64,000 nt of DNA from Sphingomonas sp. Leaf242 (GTDB taxonomy: Bacteria; Pseudomonadota; Alphaproteobacteria; Sphingomonadales; Sphingomonadaceae), in the NCBI RefSeq assembly GCF_001422045.1, contig NZ_LMLW01000001.1, forward strand, positions 132,972-196,971. Reading direction: 5' to 3'. Of this stretch, positions 47,700 through 56,965 are shown piece after piece. The notes below the pieces were generated by a model. It did no database searches. It was not told the origin of the DNA and was given only the letters and a program-made list of their open reading frames with translations. The position numbers were made by a program, and so were the translations under genes. Each line of letters begins with the position of its first letter. Position 1 is the stretch's first letter.

Positions 47700-49346
47700 T
47701 CAGTTCGAGAAGCCGGGGGCAGGGACGACAGCCGTGCCCGGCTTGCTGACCTTGCCTGTGCCATTGGCGATCGGAGCCGGCGCTCTGACGTCGTCTTCGC
47801 TGCGGCGGATGTCGCTCCGCGGCACCGGCATGACCGGCGCGGTGGCACCGACGGAGGGCTGGACATAGGCGGGACGCGCCACGGTCGGCACCGGCCGCTT
47901 GCCGCCGCCGCTCGCGCTCAGCGTGCCCAGCAACACCCGATCGATGTCGGACGGTGCGCGCGCACCGTCGGTCGGCAGGGCGATGTCGCTCGCGTTGTTG
48001 ACCGGCTTCACCAGATACGGCGTGATCACGATCACCAGCTCGGTCTCGTTACGCTGGAACGCGTTCGAGCGGAACAGCGCGCCGATGATCGGCAGATTCG
48101 CCAGTCCGGGGGTCTTGTCGTACGAGTTGTTGTGGCTGTTCGACAGCAGGCCGCTGATCATCATGCTCTGGCCCGAGCCGAGTTCGACGGTGGTTTCGGT
48201 CCGTCGCGTCGTCAGGCCGGGTACGCGCGTCCCGTTGAGCGTGACGGCGTTCGAATAATCGAGCTGCGACACTTCGGGACGGACGCGCAGCGAGATGCGG
48301 CCATCCGAGAGAACCGTCGGCGTGTAGGCCAGGCTGACGCCATATTGCTTGTAGTCGACGGTGACGGTGCCGAGCGCCTGCGCGATCGGGATCGGCACTT
48401 CGCCGCCCGCGAGGAACGTCCCCGTCTCACCCGACAGCGCGGTAAGATTCGGATTGGCGAGCGTCGTCACCTGACCGGTGGTCTCGCCCAGGTCGATCGC
48501 GGCCAGCAGGTCCAGTCCCAGCAATCGACCGGCAAGTCCGATGGTCGAACCAATCGCTGCCTTGCCCGGGAACCCGAACAGGGTATTGCCCGGCACTGCA
48601 CCATTGACGTCGACGGGCGCATTCGGCGCGCCGATGACACCCGGGACCGTCGTGATCGTACCTTGGCGACCTTGCGCGATGTTGAACAGGAAGTTGCCCG
48701 ACCCGCGGCTTGTCAGGTTTACCCCGATATTCTTGACGAAGCTCCGGCTGACCTCGGCGATCCGTACCTGGAGATTCACCTGCAACGGCGTCGCGGTCTT
48801 CAGCCGCGACAGGACCTTGGTCGAGTCGCCGACGAACGCCTGGACAAGGCGCTCCGCCTCGGCGGCGTCTTCGGGCGCGGCCACCGTACCGGTCAACAGG
48901 ATCAGCCCGTTCATCGGCGTCGCGACGACCTGTGCTTCGGGCATCGCCAGCCCGAGCATCTGCTGCACCGAATCGAGGTTGTTGCCGACGCGGATCGTCG
49001 CCGAATAGACCACTGCGCCACCCTTGGCGGTCGCCGAGATCGTCGTCTCGCCGGTCTTTTTGCCGAATATGTAAAGCTGCGTCGGCGAGCGGACCTGGAC
49101 ATCGGCGATCGCATCGTCGGCGACGAACAGGTCGCTCATCGGCCGTGCGAGCGTCACCAACCGACCGCGGCCGGTGTTGACCTGGACGACCGGCGATCCG
49201 GCGGGGGCGGTCGCGCCACGACCGCGCTGCGCCATCGCGGGGACCGAGGGTGCGGCGCTGGCTGCGACCAGGGCGACCACGAGCGGCCATCCCAACGTCG
49301 TTTTCTGGCGAGCCGCGCCAAAGGGGTGCGTCAACGGAATGCGCAT
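47700..49346 (-). CDS. cpaC: Outer-membrane secretin CpaC/RcpA
   Basis: 548 residues. Signal peptide ending APSVPAMAQ; an N-terminal pilus/secretin domain (LVTLARPMSDLFVADDAIAD, LYIFGKKTGETTI); BON-like segment LILLTGTVAAPEDAAEAERL; and the C-terminal secretin domain (LVIVITPYLVKPVNN; NLTALSGETGTFLAGGEVPI; FVKNIGVNLTSRGSG). It forms the pore for the Tad pilus. Only 1 base lies between it and cpaB. Confidence 0.94.
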   Translation of the reverse strand: MRIPLTHPFGAARQKTTLGWPLVVALVAASAAPSVPAMAQRGRGATAPAGSPVVQVNTGRGRLVTLARPMSDLFVADDAIADVQVRSPTQLYIFGKKTGETTISATAKGGAVVYSATIRVGNNLDSVQQMLGLAMPEAQVVATPMNGLILLTGTVAAPEDAAEAERLVQAFVGDSTKVLSRLKTATPLQVNLQVRIAEVSRSFVKNIGVNLTSRGSGNFLFNIAQGRQGTITTVPGVIGAPNAPVDVNGAVPGNTLFGFPGKAAIGSTIGLAGRLLGLDLLAAIDLGETTGQVTTLANPNLTALSGETGTFLAGGEVPIPIAQALGTVTVDYKQYGVSLAYTPTVLSDGRISLRVRPEVSQLDYSNAVTLNGTRVPGLTTRRTETTVELGSGQSMMISGLLSNSHNNSYDKTPGLANLPIIGALFRSNAFQRNETELVIVITPYLVKPVNNASDIALPTDGARAPSDIDRVLLGTLSASGGGKRPVPTVARPAYVQPSVGATAPVMPVPRSDIRRSEDDVRAPAPIANGTGKVSKPGTAVVPAPGFSN

Positions 49347-49347
49347 T

Positions 49348-50385
49348 TCAATTCTTCCCCCCGACCGGAACGACGGTCATTGCGTTGCCGCGCGCCACCC
49401 GCACGATCGGCCCTTGCACGGCGACTGCACCCGTCGTGGGTCCTGCGACCGGCATCATCGGCATCCCGCCTTGTCCGCCGACACTTGCGGCCGGCTTTCC
49501 AGGGACCGAGCTGCGCTGGTAGCGCGACACGTCGGCGCCGGTCTGGTAGCTTCCCGCACCGGCCGATGGCTGGCTCGCGAGCCGGACCATCATCGCCTTC
49601 TCGGCCTTCGGATCGTTACCGTTGGGCACGTGCACCGCGCCCGATGCGATCGCTTCCTCGAGTTCGGCCGAATTGTCCGCGATCGAGCGCAGCGACAGCG
49701 ACAGTGTGCCGAGCGTCTGCGCGACCGCGACCTGCTCCGCCATCTTGGGGGTCGCTTCGATCGTCACGTTCGAGAAGGTCTGGACCTTGGTCTTGCCGTC
49801 CTCGCCGACCAGATTGTCGGTACGCTGGTCGGTGGCGAGCACGCGGATGTTGCGCATGATCGTTTCCGACACCTTGAGCGGCTGGCCATCGCCGCCGCCG
49901 GCGACGTTCTGCGTCAGGACGAGGTCGATGCGGTCGCCCGGAAAGACGAAGCCTGCAACCGCGGCCTGCGCCGAAACGGGGACGGAAACCGCGCGCATGC
50001 CGGGGCCGAGCGCCGCGGCGAGAAATCCGCGGTCGCCCGGCTTCACCAGCGCACCCTGCGTTACCGGTTGTCCCGCCGTGATGATGCTGCGCACCACCGT
50101 GCCCTGCAACGACTGGAGGTTGGTCTTGTCCTTGAGGTAATAGGCGTTGTCGACCAGTTCCTTGGGCCAGGGCTGATACTTCAGCGCGGTCGCGTCGAGG
50201 ATCGTGCCGACCGGCAGCGAGCGCGTCGCGACGAGCACTTCGGGCCCGTCGACGGCCGGCGCGGCCATTGCGGAGGCACCGGCTTGCGGTGCCGAACTTC
50301 CCGCCACAAGCGTTCTGGCAAAGAAGGCTGTTACGGCCGCGACTATAAGCGCGCCTACCAGCAGAATTATCTTGCGGCTGTCCAT
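49348..50385 (-). CDS. cpaB: Flp pilus assembly protein CpaB
   Basis: 345 residues. N-terminal membrane span KIILLVGALIVAAVTAFFAR, followed by the SAF domain (VLVATRSLPVGTILDATALK; QPVTQGALVKPGDRGFLAAA) and FVFPGDRIDLVLTQNVAGGG. The C-terminal 60 residues are Gly/Pro-rich and low-complexity. CpaB is the periplasmic part of the Tad secretin complex. Confidence 0.93.
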   Translation of the reverse strand: MDSRKIILLVGALIVAAVTAFFARTLVAGSSAPQAGASAMAAPAVDGPEVLVATRSLPVGTILDATALKYQPWPKELVDNAYYLKDKTNLQSLQGTVVRSIITAGQPVTQGALVKPGDRGFLAAALGPGMRAVSVPVSAQAAVAGFVFPGDRIDLVLTQNVAGGGDGQPLKVSETIMRNIRVLATDQRTDNLVGEDGKTKVQTFSNVTIEATPKMAEQVAVAQTLGTLSLSLRSIADNSAELEEAIASGAVHVPNGNDPKAEKAMMVRLASQPSAGAGSYQTGADVSRYQRSSVPGKPAASVGGQGGMPMMPVAGPTTGAVAVQGPIVRVARGNAMTVVPVGGKN

Positions 50386-50434
50386 GACTACATCGTGCCT
50401 TTCAGGCGCCCGGTGTTCGTTCCGAGGTTAATCA

Positions 50435-50908
50435 TCACTGAAACTGGTTAAGGAGTGGTTCGCGGAGTGCGAGAATACCGGCGAATGCTATAGCGACCCC
50501 ATATGGAACCTCGATTTGTCCGGTATTCTTCTTGATCGTGCGCTCGATCATCATGACGATCGTGACGATCCCGCCGGCGATCGACATGATCATCAGCATC
50601 GACAGGAACGCCGGGAACGGCAGCCACAGCGCGAGCGCGACGATGAGCTTGACGTCGCCGCCGCCCATCATCCCGAAATGGAACGCGATCAGAAACACGG
50701 CGAACACGGCCAGGGCAACGCCGAGCTGGAGCGCCATGTCGGGCCAGACATCCAGGCCGTTGGCATACCACCAGACCGGCGCGAGCAGCGCGACGGCGGC
50801 GTTCTTCCAGTTGGCGATTTCCCGAGTCCGCACGTCCTCGATGCCGGCGGAGACCAGCAGGCCCCCCAGCACGAGAATCAAGATTGGAAGCGCAATGTTG
50901 GACCCCAT
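50435..50908 (-). CDS. cpaA: Prepilin peptidase CpaA (A24 family)
   Basis: 157 residues with about five membrane segments. The catalytic aspartates are in SAGIEDVRTREIANW and GMMGGGDVKLIVALALWLP (GGGD motif). CpaA cleaves the leader of Flp pilins and TadE/F pseudopilins. First gene of the minus-strand pilus operon; its start codon is just 19 bases from the start of the divergent hydrolase gene. Confidence 0.93.
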   Translation of the reverse strand: MGSNIALPILILVLGGLLVSAGIEDVRTREIANWKNAAVALLAPVWWYANGLDVWPDMALQLGVALAVFAVFLIAFHFGMMGGGDVKLIVALALWLPFPAFLSMLMIMSIAGGIVTIVMMIERTIKKNTGQIEVPYGVAIAFAGILALREPLLNQFQ

Positions 50909-50927
50909 CGGCTAAGTCCTAACGGAG

Positions 50928-51938
50928 ATGGCTTTCGAAAAAGTAACCGTGCCGCGCAAAAATACCGGCGATACCGAGGCTTGTACGGCGCGACGGGCAA
51001 TCCCGGTCGGCGCTCGCATCGGCTATTGGACCGCGCCGGACGGCTGGAAGCTGCGTCGATTCGACTGGTCCGCCGGGGCGCCGCGCGGGCGTATCCTGTT
51101 CCAGACGGGTCGTGGGGATATCTTCGAGAAATATCTGGAAACGTTCGCGCATCTCCACGCGCAGGGCTGGTCGGTGACCGCGTTCGACTGGCGCGGGCAG
51201 GGCGGTTCGGGGCGACTTTCCGCCGATCCTCATGTCGGCCACGCCAGCGATTACGGCGTGTACGACCGCGATTTCGCGGCGTTCTGGGCGGACTGGAGCG
51301 CGGAGGCTGGACAGGCGGCGGATGCACGGGACGCGGCGCTGCCGACCGTGGTGCTCGGCCACTCGATGGGCGGCATGATGGTGATGCGCACGCTCGCGGC
51401 ACGGTCGATCCAGCCGGCAGCGGCGATCCTCGTGGCGCCGATGATCGGGCTGAAATCGCCGTTCGGCACGGGATTTGCCAGCAAGGTGACACAATGGATG
51501 GCGGCCCGCGGCGATCCGGCGCGCGCGGCCTGGCGGACCAACGAGCGGCCCGGATCGGTCGCGTCGCGGCAGACTTTGTTGACGCATGACGCCGCGCGCT
51601 ACGAGGACGAGCTCTGGTGGCAGCGGACGTGTCCGGAGCTGGTACTCGGCCCACCCAGCTGGGCGTGGCTCGCGCAGGGGTTCGCAGGCGCGGCGGCGCT
51701 GGCGAAGGATCCCCGCATCGAGTCGACCGATATCCCCATGTTGATGCTGATCGCCGACGCCGACAAGCTAGTCGATCCGCGCGCTGCGCTCCGGCTGGCG
51801 GCACGCTTGCCCGATGCTCAGGTCGTCCGGTTCGGCCGCGAGTCCGCGCACGAGATTTTGCGCGAGGCCGACGGCGTTCGCGACCGTGCGCTGTCGGCGA
51901 TCGATTCGTTTCTCGCGGCGTGCGTGCCGCTCCGCTGA
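50928..51938 (+). CDS. Alpha/beta hydrolase (lysophospholipase-like)
   Basis: 336 residues. The serine-hydrolase domain has FDWRGQGGSGRL, the nucleophile elbow VLGHSMGGMMVMRTL, LLMLIADADKLVDPRAALRL with the likely Asp, and a His in RESAHEILRE. This fits the Hydrolase_4/monoglyceride lipase-like group. No signal peptide, so cytoplasmic. RBS CGGAG before the ATG. Its stop overlaps the next start, so it is coupled to the FAD oxidoreductase. Confidence 0.87.
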   Translation: MAFEKVTVPRKNTGDTEACTARRAIPVGARIGYWTAPDGWKLRRFDWSAGAPRGRILFQTGRGDIFEKYLETFAHLHAQGWSVTAFDWRGQGGSGRLSADPHVGHASDYGVYDRDFAAFWADWSAEAGQAADARDAALPTVVLGHSMGGMMVMRTLAARSIQPAAAILVAPMIGLKSPFGTGFASKVTQWMAARGDPARAAWRTNERPGSVASRQTLLTHDAARYEDELWWQRTCPELVLGPPSWAWLAQGFAGAAALAKDPRIESTDIPMLMLIADADKLVDPRAALRLAARLPDAQVVRFGRESAHEILREADGVRDRALSAIDSFLAACVPLR

Positions 51939-53023
51939 TGGCGCCCGTTTACGACATCGCGATCGTCGGGGCGGGCATGGCCGGTGCGAGCCTTGCGGCG
52001 GCGCTTGGTCCGCATGCGCGCGTGCTCGTGCTCGAAGCGGAGGACACCCCCGGGTATCATGCCACCGGTCGTTCGGCGGCGTTCTGGTCGGAAACCTATG
52101 GCGGCCCCGATATCCAGCCGCTGACGACCGCGTCGGGTCCGTTTCTCGAGGCGGGCGGGCATCTCGCGCCGCTCGGCTCGATCCACATCGGTCGTGCCGA
52201 AGACGAAGCAGCGATCGACGCGTTCCTGGCCGAATTCGCGGGCAGCGACGTCGCGCTCGACCGAGTCGATCCGTCCGCGTTCGTCCCCGGCTTGCGCGCC
52301 GACTGGACGCTCGGCGTGCAGGAGGCCAGCTGCGCCTATATCGATGTCGCAGCACTTCATGCCGAAAGCATCGCCACCGCGCGTCGTACGGGAGTCGATT
52401 TCGTCAGCGATGCCGCTTTCTCGGGCGCGACTCGCGTCGGCGGCGTGTGGACGATCGACACCAAAGCCGGTGTGTTCAAGGCTCGCGTCATCGTCGATGC
52501 GGCGGGCGCGTGGGCCGACGCGGTCGCGGTGCGGGCCGGCGTCCGCCCGCTTGGCCTGCAAGCCTATCGCCGGACGATGGTCCAACTGCGTACCGATCCC
52601 GGCGCGCCCGAAGGCTTGCCGCATATCGCCGACATCGCAGGGCGGTTCTATTTTAAGCCCGAACCGGGCGGTCGCCTCTGGCTCAGCCCGCATGACGAGA
52701 CACCAACCCTTCCCTGCGACGCCGCGCCCGAGGAAATCGACATCGCGATCGCGGTCGACCGATTCGAACGCGTCGTCGATTGGCGCGTCGCGGCGATCGA
52801 GCGGCGTTGGGCGGGGTTGCGAACCTTCGCCCCAGACCGCCTGCCGATCTACGGCTTCGACCCGGATACCCCCGCGTTCTTCTGGTGCGCGGGGCAGGGC
52901 GGGTTCGGAATCCAGACGGCGCCCGCTGCCGCGTTGCTTGCCGCCAGCCTGGTGCTCGGCATCGCGCCCGATCCGGCGGTCGCGGCGATCGATCCGGCGC
53001 GCTATTCGCCCCACCGGTTTTGA
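51938..53023 (+). CDS. FAD-dependent oxidoreductase (D-amino-acid dehydrogenase/DAO fold)
   Basis: 361 residues. The dinucleotide-binding loop YDIAIVGAGMAGASLAAAL starts at residue 5; TPGYHATGRSAAFWSETYG follows; WCAGQGGFGIQTAPAAALLA near the end completes the DAO-family FAD site. Such enzymes oxidise amines, amino acids or hydroxy acids such as glycerol-3-phosphate or hydroxyglutarate. Substrate not set by sequence. ATG shares the A of the preceding TGA. Confidence 0.87.
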   Translation: MAPVYDIAIVGAGMAGASLAAALGPHARVLVLEAEDTPGYHATGRSAAFWSETYGGPDIQPLTTASGPFLEAGGHLAPLGSIHIGRAEDEAAIDAFLAEFAGSDVALDRVDPSAFVPGLRADWTLGVQEASCAYIDVAALHAESIATARRTGVDFVSDAAFSGATRVGGVWTIDTKAGVFKARVIVDAAGAWADAVAVRAGVRPLGLQAYRRTMVQLRTDPGAPEGLPHIADIAGRFYFKPEPGGRLWLSPHDETPTLPCDAAPEEIDIAIAVDRFERVVDWRVAAIERRWAGLRTFAPDRLPIYGFDPDTPAFFWCAGQGGFGIQTAPAAALLAASLVLGIAPDPAVAAIDPARYSPHRF

Positions 53024-53424
53024 GCGAGCCTCGGTACGCGTTCGGCGGGGAGCTGTAGCGTAGGCGAAAGGTTCGCCAAAAACGCAATCGACTCGATCCA
53101 CGTGAGCCGTGCCAGCGCCCCCGTCGAAGGTCTCCGATCGAGGAATTCGCCTCGAGCCGGGCTCGTTTCGTTCTGCAGATAACGCTCGATTTCGGTAAAA
53201 ACGGCGCGGTTTATCCTGCCCGATGTGGCTGCATCGCTATTTTCGTATACCGAAGTGATGTGAAGATTCGCGAATCCATTGGAAAAAATTCCGATCGTCC
53301 ATCGCAGAAATCGACAGGATCGGGTTAGTCCCAAAAACTTAATCGAGGTTAAATACGCGATATGGTTAACGCGAGATAATTCCGGGGCTGGCAGAGTGCA
53401 GCCAGCTTTTTCGGTGTGTAGCGC
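53024..53424. other. AT-richer intergenic region before the MraZ-like gene
   Basis: About 400 bases, clearly richer in A/T than neighbours. A minus-strand frame of 110 codons (53002-53334) overlaps the end of the FAD gene; its third codon positions are not G/C-biased and it has no clear RBS, so I leave it uncalled. Near 53320-53370 GGTTA occurs three times, in GGTTAG, GGTTAAA and GGTTAAC, probably in the promoter of the next gene. Confidence 0.55.
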
Positions 53425-54066
53425 ATGGTTGATTTCTTCGTTGGCAGCTCGATTTCGACGATCAACGCGAAAGGCGAGCTGACTTTACCCGATCATTTCT
53501 GCGTGGCGATACAATCGCGCGCGATCCGCGATGATCTGTTCGTCGGTCTGCATGCGGATCACCCGTGCATGATCGTCTGCGACCGTGACAGCGTCGCGGT
53601 GCATCATCACGATCCCCAGGACACCCTGCTCGGCGGGTGGGAGCGCGAGGCGCGCGAGGCGCTGTTGCGAAGACGGCTGGGGTTCGTCGCGCCCGCGCAG
53701 ATGGACGGCAAGGGACGGATCCGGATCGCGCCCTGGATGCGGTCGCGACGCGGCATCCGCCAGCGCGCGCTGCTGATCGGCATGGGCCGTCATTTCGAGG
53801 TCTGGAATCTCGATCTGGTGCTCGAACAAGGGCCGAGCGACCTGATCGTCCTCGCCGCGCTGCACCTCGATACATCGATCACCAAGGAGGATCGCCATGA
53901 ACCTGCTATGCCACGTCTCGGGGCACGTCGCCGCACCGCTCGTCCTGGAAAACCAGGGCTTTCTGTTCAGCCGGTGCCAGCGCTGCCGACACGACCTGAT
54001 CCGCTCCGCCCGGCCGTCGATCGACCCGGCAAGCGACCCATCAAGCGGATTGTCGCCGGCCGATAG
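53425..54066 (+). CDS. MraZ-like transcriptional regulator, outside a division cluster
   Basis: 213 codons, of which the first about 157 form the recognisable domain. Two SpoVT/AbrB-type halves: FVGSSISTINAKGELTLPDH and GFVAPAQMDGKGRIRIAPWM, then LLIGMGRHFEVWNLD, as in MraZ. The first half has NAKGE where MraZ normally has the DNA-contacting DxxxR; the second keeps DGKGR. MraZ is normally the first gene of the division and cell-wall cluster, but here no such genes follow. Codons after about 157 run through a second gene in another frame and look like chance coding, yet no stop occurs until 54064. Confidence 0.75.
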   Translation: MVDFFVGSSISTINAKGELTLPDHFCVAIQSRAIRDDLFVGLHADHPCMIVCDRDSVAVHHHDPQDTLLGGWEREAREALLRRRLGFVAPAQMDGKGRIRIAPWMRSRRGIRQRALLIGMGRHFEVWNLDLVLEQGPSDLIVLAALHLDTSITKEDRHEPAMPRLGARRRTARPGKPGLSVQPVPALPTRPDPLRPAVDRPGKRPIKRIVAGR

Positions 54067-54445
54067 CTGGACCGCCGTCCCCGAAGGAATGCGAGTCGCG
54101 TGGCGTTCGACGGACGTCTCGGCGTTCGACCAGCCGTCGTGGCACGCACGGTCGTTGCAGCAGTTGCGCGATCATGCCCGTGACGCGGTCGTCACGATCA
54201 CCGACGCGACGCACGTCGCGGTCGCGGTCGTCGGTTGGCACGGCACGGATGCCGCCCGGCGGATCAAGGCGGCGGCGCTTGCGACGTACCGGTCGGGCCG
54301 CCGCGTCCTGCATCTGCCGAAGCCGACCCGGCCGTCCTATGCTGGGATCGTCATCATCAATCTGACGCTGAAACGCGACTCCGCGTCGTGGCGCGACGAC
54401 CAGCCTATGCAGGACACCCAGTTCGGCGATGTGGTCGGGGCATGA
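53897..54445 (+). CDS. Hypothetical protein with N-terminal Cys/His cluster
   Basis: 182 residues. Starts MNLLCHVSGHVAAPLVLENQ and continues GFLFSRCQRCRHDLIRS: Cys/His and CxxC spaced like a small zinc-binding knuckle. The rest has no recognised domain. An excellent RBS (AAGGAGG) lies 8 bases before the ATG, inside the MraZ-like gene, and the first 170 bases overlap that ORF in a different frame. It is probably translated from the same mRNA. No function assigned. Confidence 0.65.
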   Translation: MNLLCHVSGHVAAPLVLENQGFLFSRCQRCRHDLIRSARPSIDPASDPSSGLSPADSWTAVPEGMRVAWRSTDVSAFDQPSWHARSLQQLRDHARDAVVTITDATHVAVAVVGWHGTDAARRIKAAALATYRSGRRVLHLPKPTRPSYAGIVIINLTLKRDSASWRDDQPMQDTQFGDVVGA

Positions 54446-54469
54446 CCGCGCCGGACCGGACGACGCGGG

Positions 54470-54925
54470 TCAGGTCCGCCCTGCCGCCACCGCGGCATCG
54501 CTCGCCAGTTTGTCGGCGCGTTCGTTCTCGGGATGGCCGGCATGGCCCTTGACCCATTGCCACTCGATCTTGTGACGCTCGACCGCGGCCAGCAACGCGT
54601 GCCAGAGTTCGGCGTTCTTCACCGGCTTCTTGTCGGCGGTCTTCCAGCCGTTGCGCTGCCATCCCTTCACCCATTTGGTGAGGCCATCCATGACGTACTT
54701 GCTGTCGGTATACAGCGTGATCGCGCACGGCCTGGTCAGCGCATTGAGGGCCTCGATCGCCGCGGTCATCTCCATGCGGTTGTTCGTCGTCGGGGTTTCG
54801 CCACCCGACAATTCCTTCTCGTGCGCGCCCATGCGGATCACCGCGCCCCAGCCGCCGGGGCCGGGATTGCCCTTGCACGCGCCGTCGGTGAAGATCTCCA
54901 CCTTCGTCATCTCGCCGTCAGTCAT
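54470..54925 (-). CDS. rnhA: Ribonuclease HI
   Basis: 151 residues. Cuts RNA in RNA-DNA hybrids. Catalytic acids are visible: Asp in [17 protein letters not shown], Glu in [13 protein letters not shown], Asp in [12 protein letters not shown], and Asp with the His loop in [17 protein letters not shown]. The ATG at 54925 overlaps the thrB stop (ATGA); ATG at 54910 is also possible and gives [10 protein letters not shown]. Last gene of the ispH-thrB-rnhA group. Confidence 0.95.
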   Translation of the reverse strand: MTDGEMTKVEIFTDGACKGNPGPGGWGAVIRMGAHEKELSGGETPTTNNRMEMTAAIEALNALTRPCAITLYTDSKYVMDGLTKWVKGWQRNGWKTADKKPVKNAELWHALLAAVERHKIEWQWVKGHAGHPENERADKLASDAAVAAGRT

Positions 54926-55872
54926 GCGAACATATCGTCCTTTGCGTAAGCTTCGTAGCGTCGCCAATAGGCGAGCGGATCCTTCCGCGTCACCAGCGCA
55001 CCCGCCGGCGTATTCAGCCAGTCCCACGCCCGCGTCAGCAGGAACCGCAGACAGGCACCTTGCGCCAGGATCGGCAATGCGGCCCGCTCGTCGTCCGACA
55101 GCGGATGCCGGTCCGCATAGCCCTGCACCAGCGCGCCGCCCACCGCCGCGTCATAGCGCTCGCCACGGTCGTCGAAGCTCCATGCGCTGTGCATGATCGC
55201 CAGATCATAGGCACGGATATCGGTGCACGCGAAATAGAAATCGATCAGTCCGCCGACCGTATCGCCGCGCATCAGCACGTTGTCCGGAAACAGATCGGCG
55301 TGAATCACCGCACGCGGGAGCGTCTCCGGCCAGACCGAGACGACGCCGTCCAGCGCCGTCGACACGCGATCGAACAAGCCAGGCGCGATCGTGTCGAGAT
55401 CGTCGCCGCACTGCGCCAGCAACGCCTGCCATCCCGCCGGCCCCAGCGTATTCGGCCGATCGAGCGCGAACCCGGCCAGACTCTCATGCATCGCCCCCAT
55501 CGCCGCACCGGCGGCATAGGCCTGCGCCGCGGTCGGCTGCGATACCGACACACCGTGCAGGAACTCGATCAGGCAGGCGGGGCGCCCGCACAACTCGTGG
55601 ATCAGCACGCCATCGCGGTTCGCCAGCGCTCGCGGCACCGGGTTGCCGTCGGAGGCGAGATGCTCGAGCATCGCCATGAAGAACGGCAGGTCGCCCGCCG
55701 AGACGCGCTTCTCATACAGCGTCAGGATGAAGCGTCCGGCGGTCGTGTCGACCAGATAATTGCTGTTCTCGACGCCCTCGGCGATCCCCTTGAACGAGAC
55801 CAGTTCGCCGTGATCGAAGCCGGCGAGGAAGGTCGCGAGCGCTTCGGCCGAGACCTGCGTATAGACCGCCAT
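54922..55872 (-). CDS. thrB: Homoserine kinase (ThrB2, aminoglycoside phosphotransferase-like fold)
   Basis: 316 residues. Phosphorylates homoserine in threonine synthesis. APH-type kinase features: [21 protein letters not shown] at the ATP loop, the catalytic loop [13 protein letters not shown] and metal-binding [19 protein letters not shown]. This is the alphaproteobacterial type of homoserine kinase, not the GHMP type. The stop overlaps the rnhA start; ispH lies 14 bases upstream. Confidence 0.94.
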   Translation of the reverse strand: MAVYTQVSAEALATFLAGFDHGELVSFKGIAEGVENSNYLVDTTAGRFILTLYEKRVSAGDLPFFMAMLEHLASDGNPVPRALANRDGVLIHELCGRPACLIEFLHGVSVSQPTAAQAYAAGAAMGAMHESLAGFALDRPNTLGPAGWQALLAQCGDDLDTIAPGLFDRVSTALDGVVSVWPETLPRAVIHADLFPDNVLMRGDTVGGLIDFYFACTDIRAYDLAIMHSAWSFDDRGERYDAAVGGALVQGYADRHPLSDDERAALPILAQGACLRFLLTRAWDWLNTPAGALVTRKDPLAYWRRYEAYAKDDMFA

Positions 55873-55886
55873 GCTAGGCGCCCATC

Positions 55887-56843
55887 CTAAGCAGCGGCTT
55901 CCAGGCCACGCGGCAACTTGAACGCGATCGTTTCGCGGGTCGTCTCGACCTCGCGCTCCGTCACGGTGAAGCGTTCCGACAATCGTTCGACCAGTTCGCG
56001 CACCAGCAGTTCGGGGGCGGAGGCGCCGGCGGTGATCCCCAGCGTGCGGACACCCGCCAGGAAATCCCAGTCGAGTTCGCTCGCCCGCTGGATCAGCCGG
56101 GCCCGCGTTCCCTCGCGCTCGGCGACCTCGACGAGACGGACCGAGTTGGACGAATTGGGCGCGCCGATCACCAGCATCGCCTCGCAGTTATGCGCGATCG
56201 CCTTGACCGCGGTCTGGCGGTTCGACGTCGCGTAGCAGATGTCCTCGCCCCGCGGCGGCAGCATCGCGGGAAAGCGACGCTGCAGCGTCGCCACCACCGC
56301 GGCGGTATCGTCGACCGACAGCGTGGTCTGCGTCAGGAAGGCGAGGTTGTTCGGATCGGCGGGCGCGAACGCCTCGGCATCCTCGACGGTCTCGATCAGC
56401 GACATCGCGCCCTCGGGCACCTGGCCGAACGTCCCGATCACCTCGGGATGCCCGGCATGGCCGATGAACACGATGTGCCGTCCGGCGCCGACCAGCCGTT
56501 CGGCCTGGCGGTGCACCTTCGAGACCAGCGGGCAGGTCGCATCGAGATATTCGAGCCCGCGATTCTGTGCGTCGAGCGGCACCGATTTCGGCACACCGTG
56601 CGCCGAGAACACGACGGGCGCGCCATCGGGCACCTGGTCGAGTTCCTCGACGAAGATCGCGCCCTGCGCCTTCAGCGTGTCGACGACGAACTTGTTATGG
56701 ACGATCTCGTGGCGGACGTAGACCGGCGCACCGTGTTTCTCGATCGCCAGCTCGACGATCCTGATCGCGCGGTCGACGCCGGCGCAAAAGCCTCGGGGTG
56801 CTGCGATCAGCAGGTCGAGCGGCGGCTTGTCGATTGGGCTCAT
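55887..56843 (-). CDS. ispH: 4-hydroxy-3-methylbut-2-enyl diphosphate reductase
   Basis: 318 residues. Last enzyme of the MEP pathway, giving IPP and DMAPP; needs a 4Fe-4S cluster. The three cluster cysteines are in [25 protein letters not shown] and [14 protein letters not shown]; the substrate His residues are in [11 protein letters not shown] and [12 protein letters not shown]. It leads the ispH-thrB-rnhA set, an order often seen in this group of bacteria. ispE of the same pathway is at 1.9-2.9 kb. Confidence 0.97.
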   Translation of the reverse strand: MSPIDKPPLDLLIAAPRGFCAGVDRAIRIVELAIEKHGAPVYVRHEIVHNKFVVDTLKAQGAIFVEELDQVPDGAPVVFSAHGVPKSVPLDAQNRGLEYLDATCPLVSKVHRQAERLVGAGRHIVFIGHAGHPEVIGTFGQVPEGAMSLIETVEDAEAFAPADPNNLAFLTQTTLSVDDTAAVVATLQRRFPAMLPPRGEDICYATSNRQTAVKAIAHNCEAMLVIGAPNSSNSVRLVEVAEREGTRARLIQRASELDWDFLAGVRTLGITAGASAPELLVRELVERLSERFTVTEREVETTRETIAFKLPRGLEAAA

Positions 56844-56965
56844 GATGCGGCTGCCTCTACGCGATTGCTTGCCTGGACGATAGCCGGTTCCTATGGTGCG
56901 CGGCGACAGGGGCCGCTTGCGACATGCGGTGGCCCTTTCGCTCGTTCGAGAAGGTAAGCGTCGCC

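Noticed and set aside
47640..49859. Long plus-strand open frame across cpaC
   Set aside because: Antisense shadow of the secretin gene; very Arg-rich and crosses the cpaB/cpaC boundary.
53002..53334. Minus-strand frame of 110 codons between the FAD gene and the MraZ-like gene
   Set aside because: Looks somewhat protein-like but third positions lack the G/C bias of all true genes here, no clear RBS, and it overlaps the end of the FAD gene. Could be revisited if conserved in relatives.
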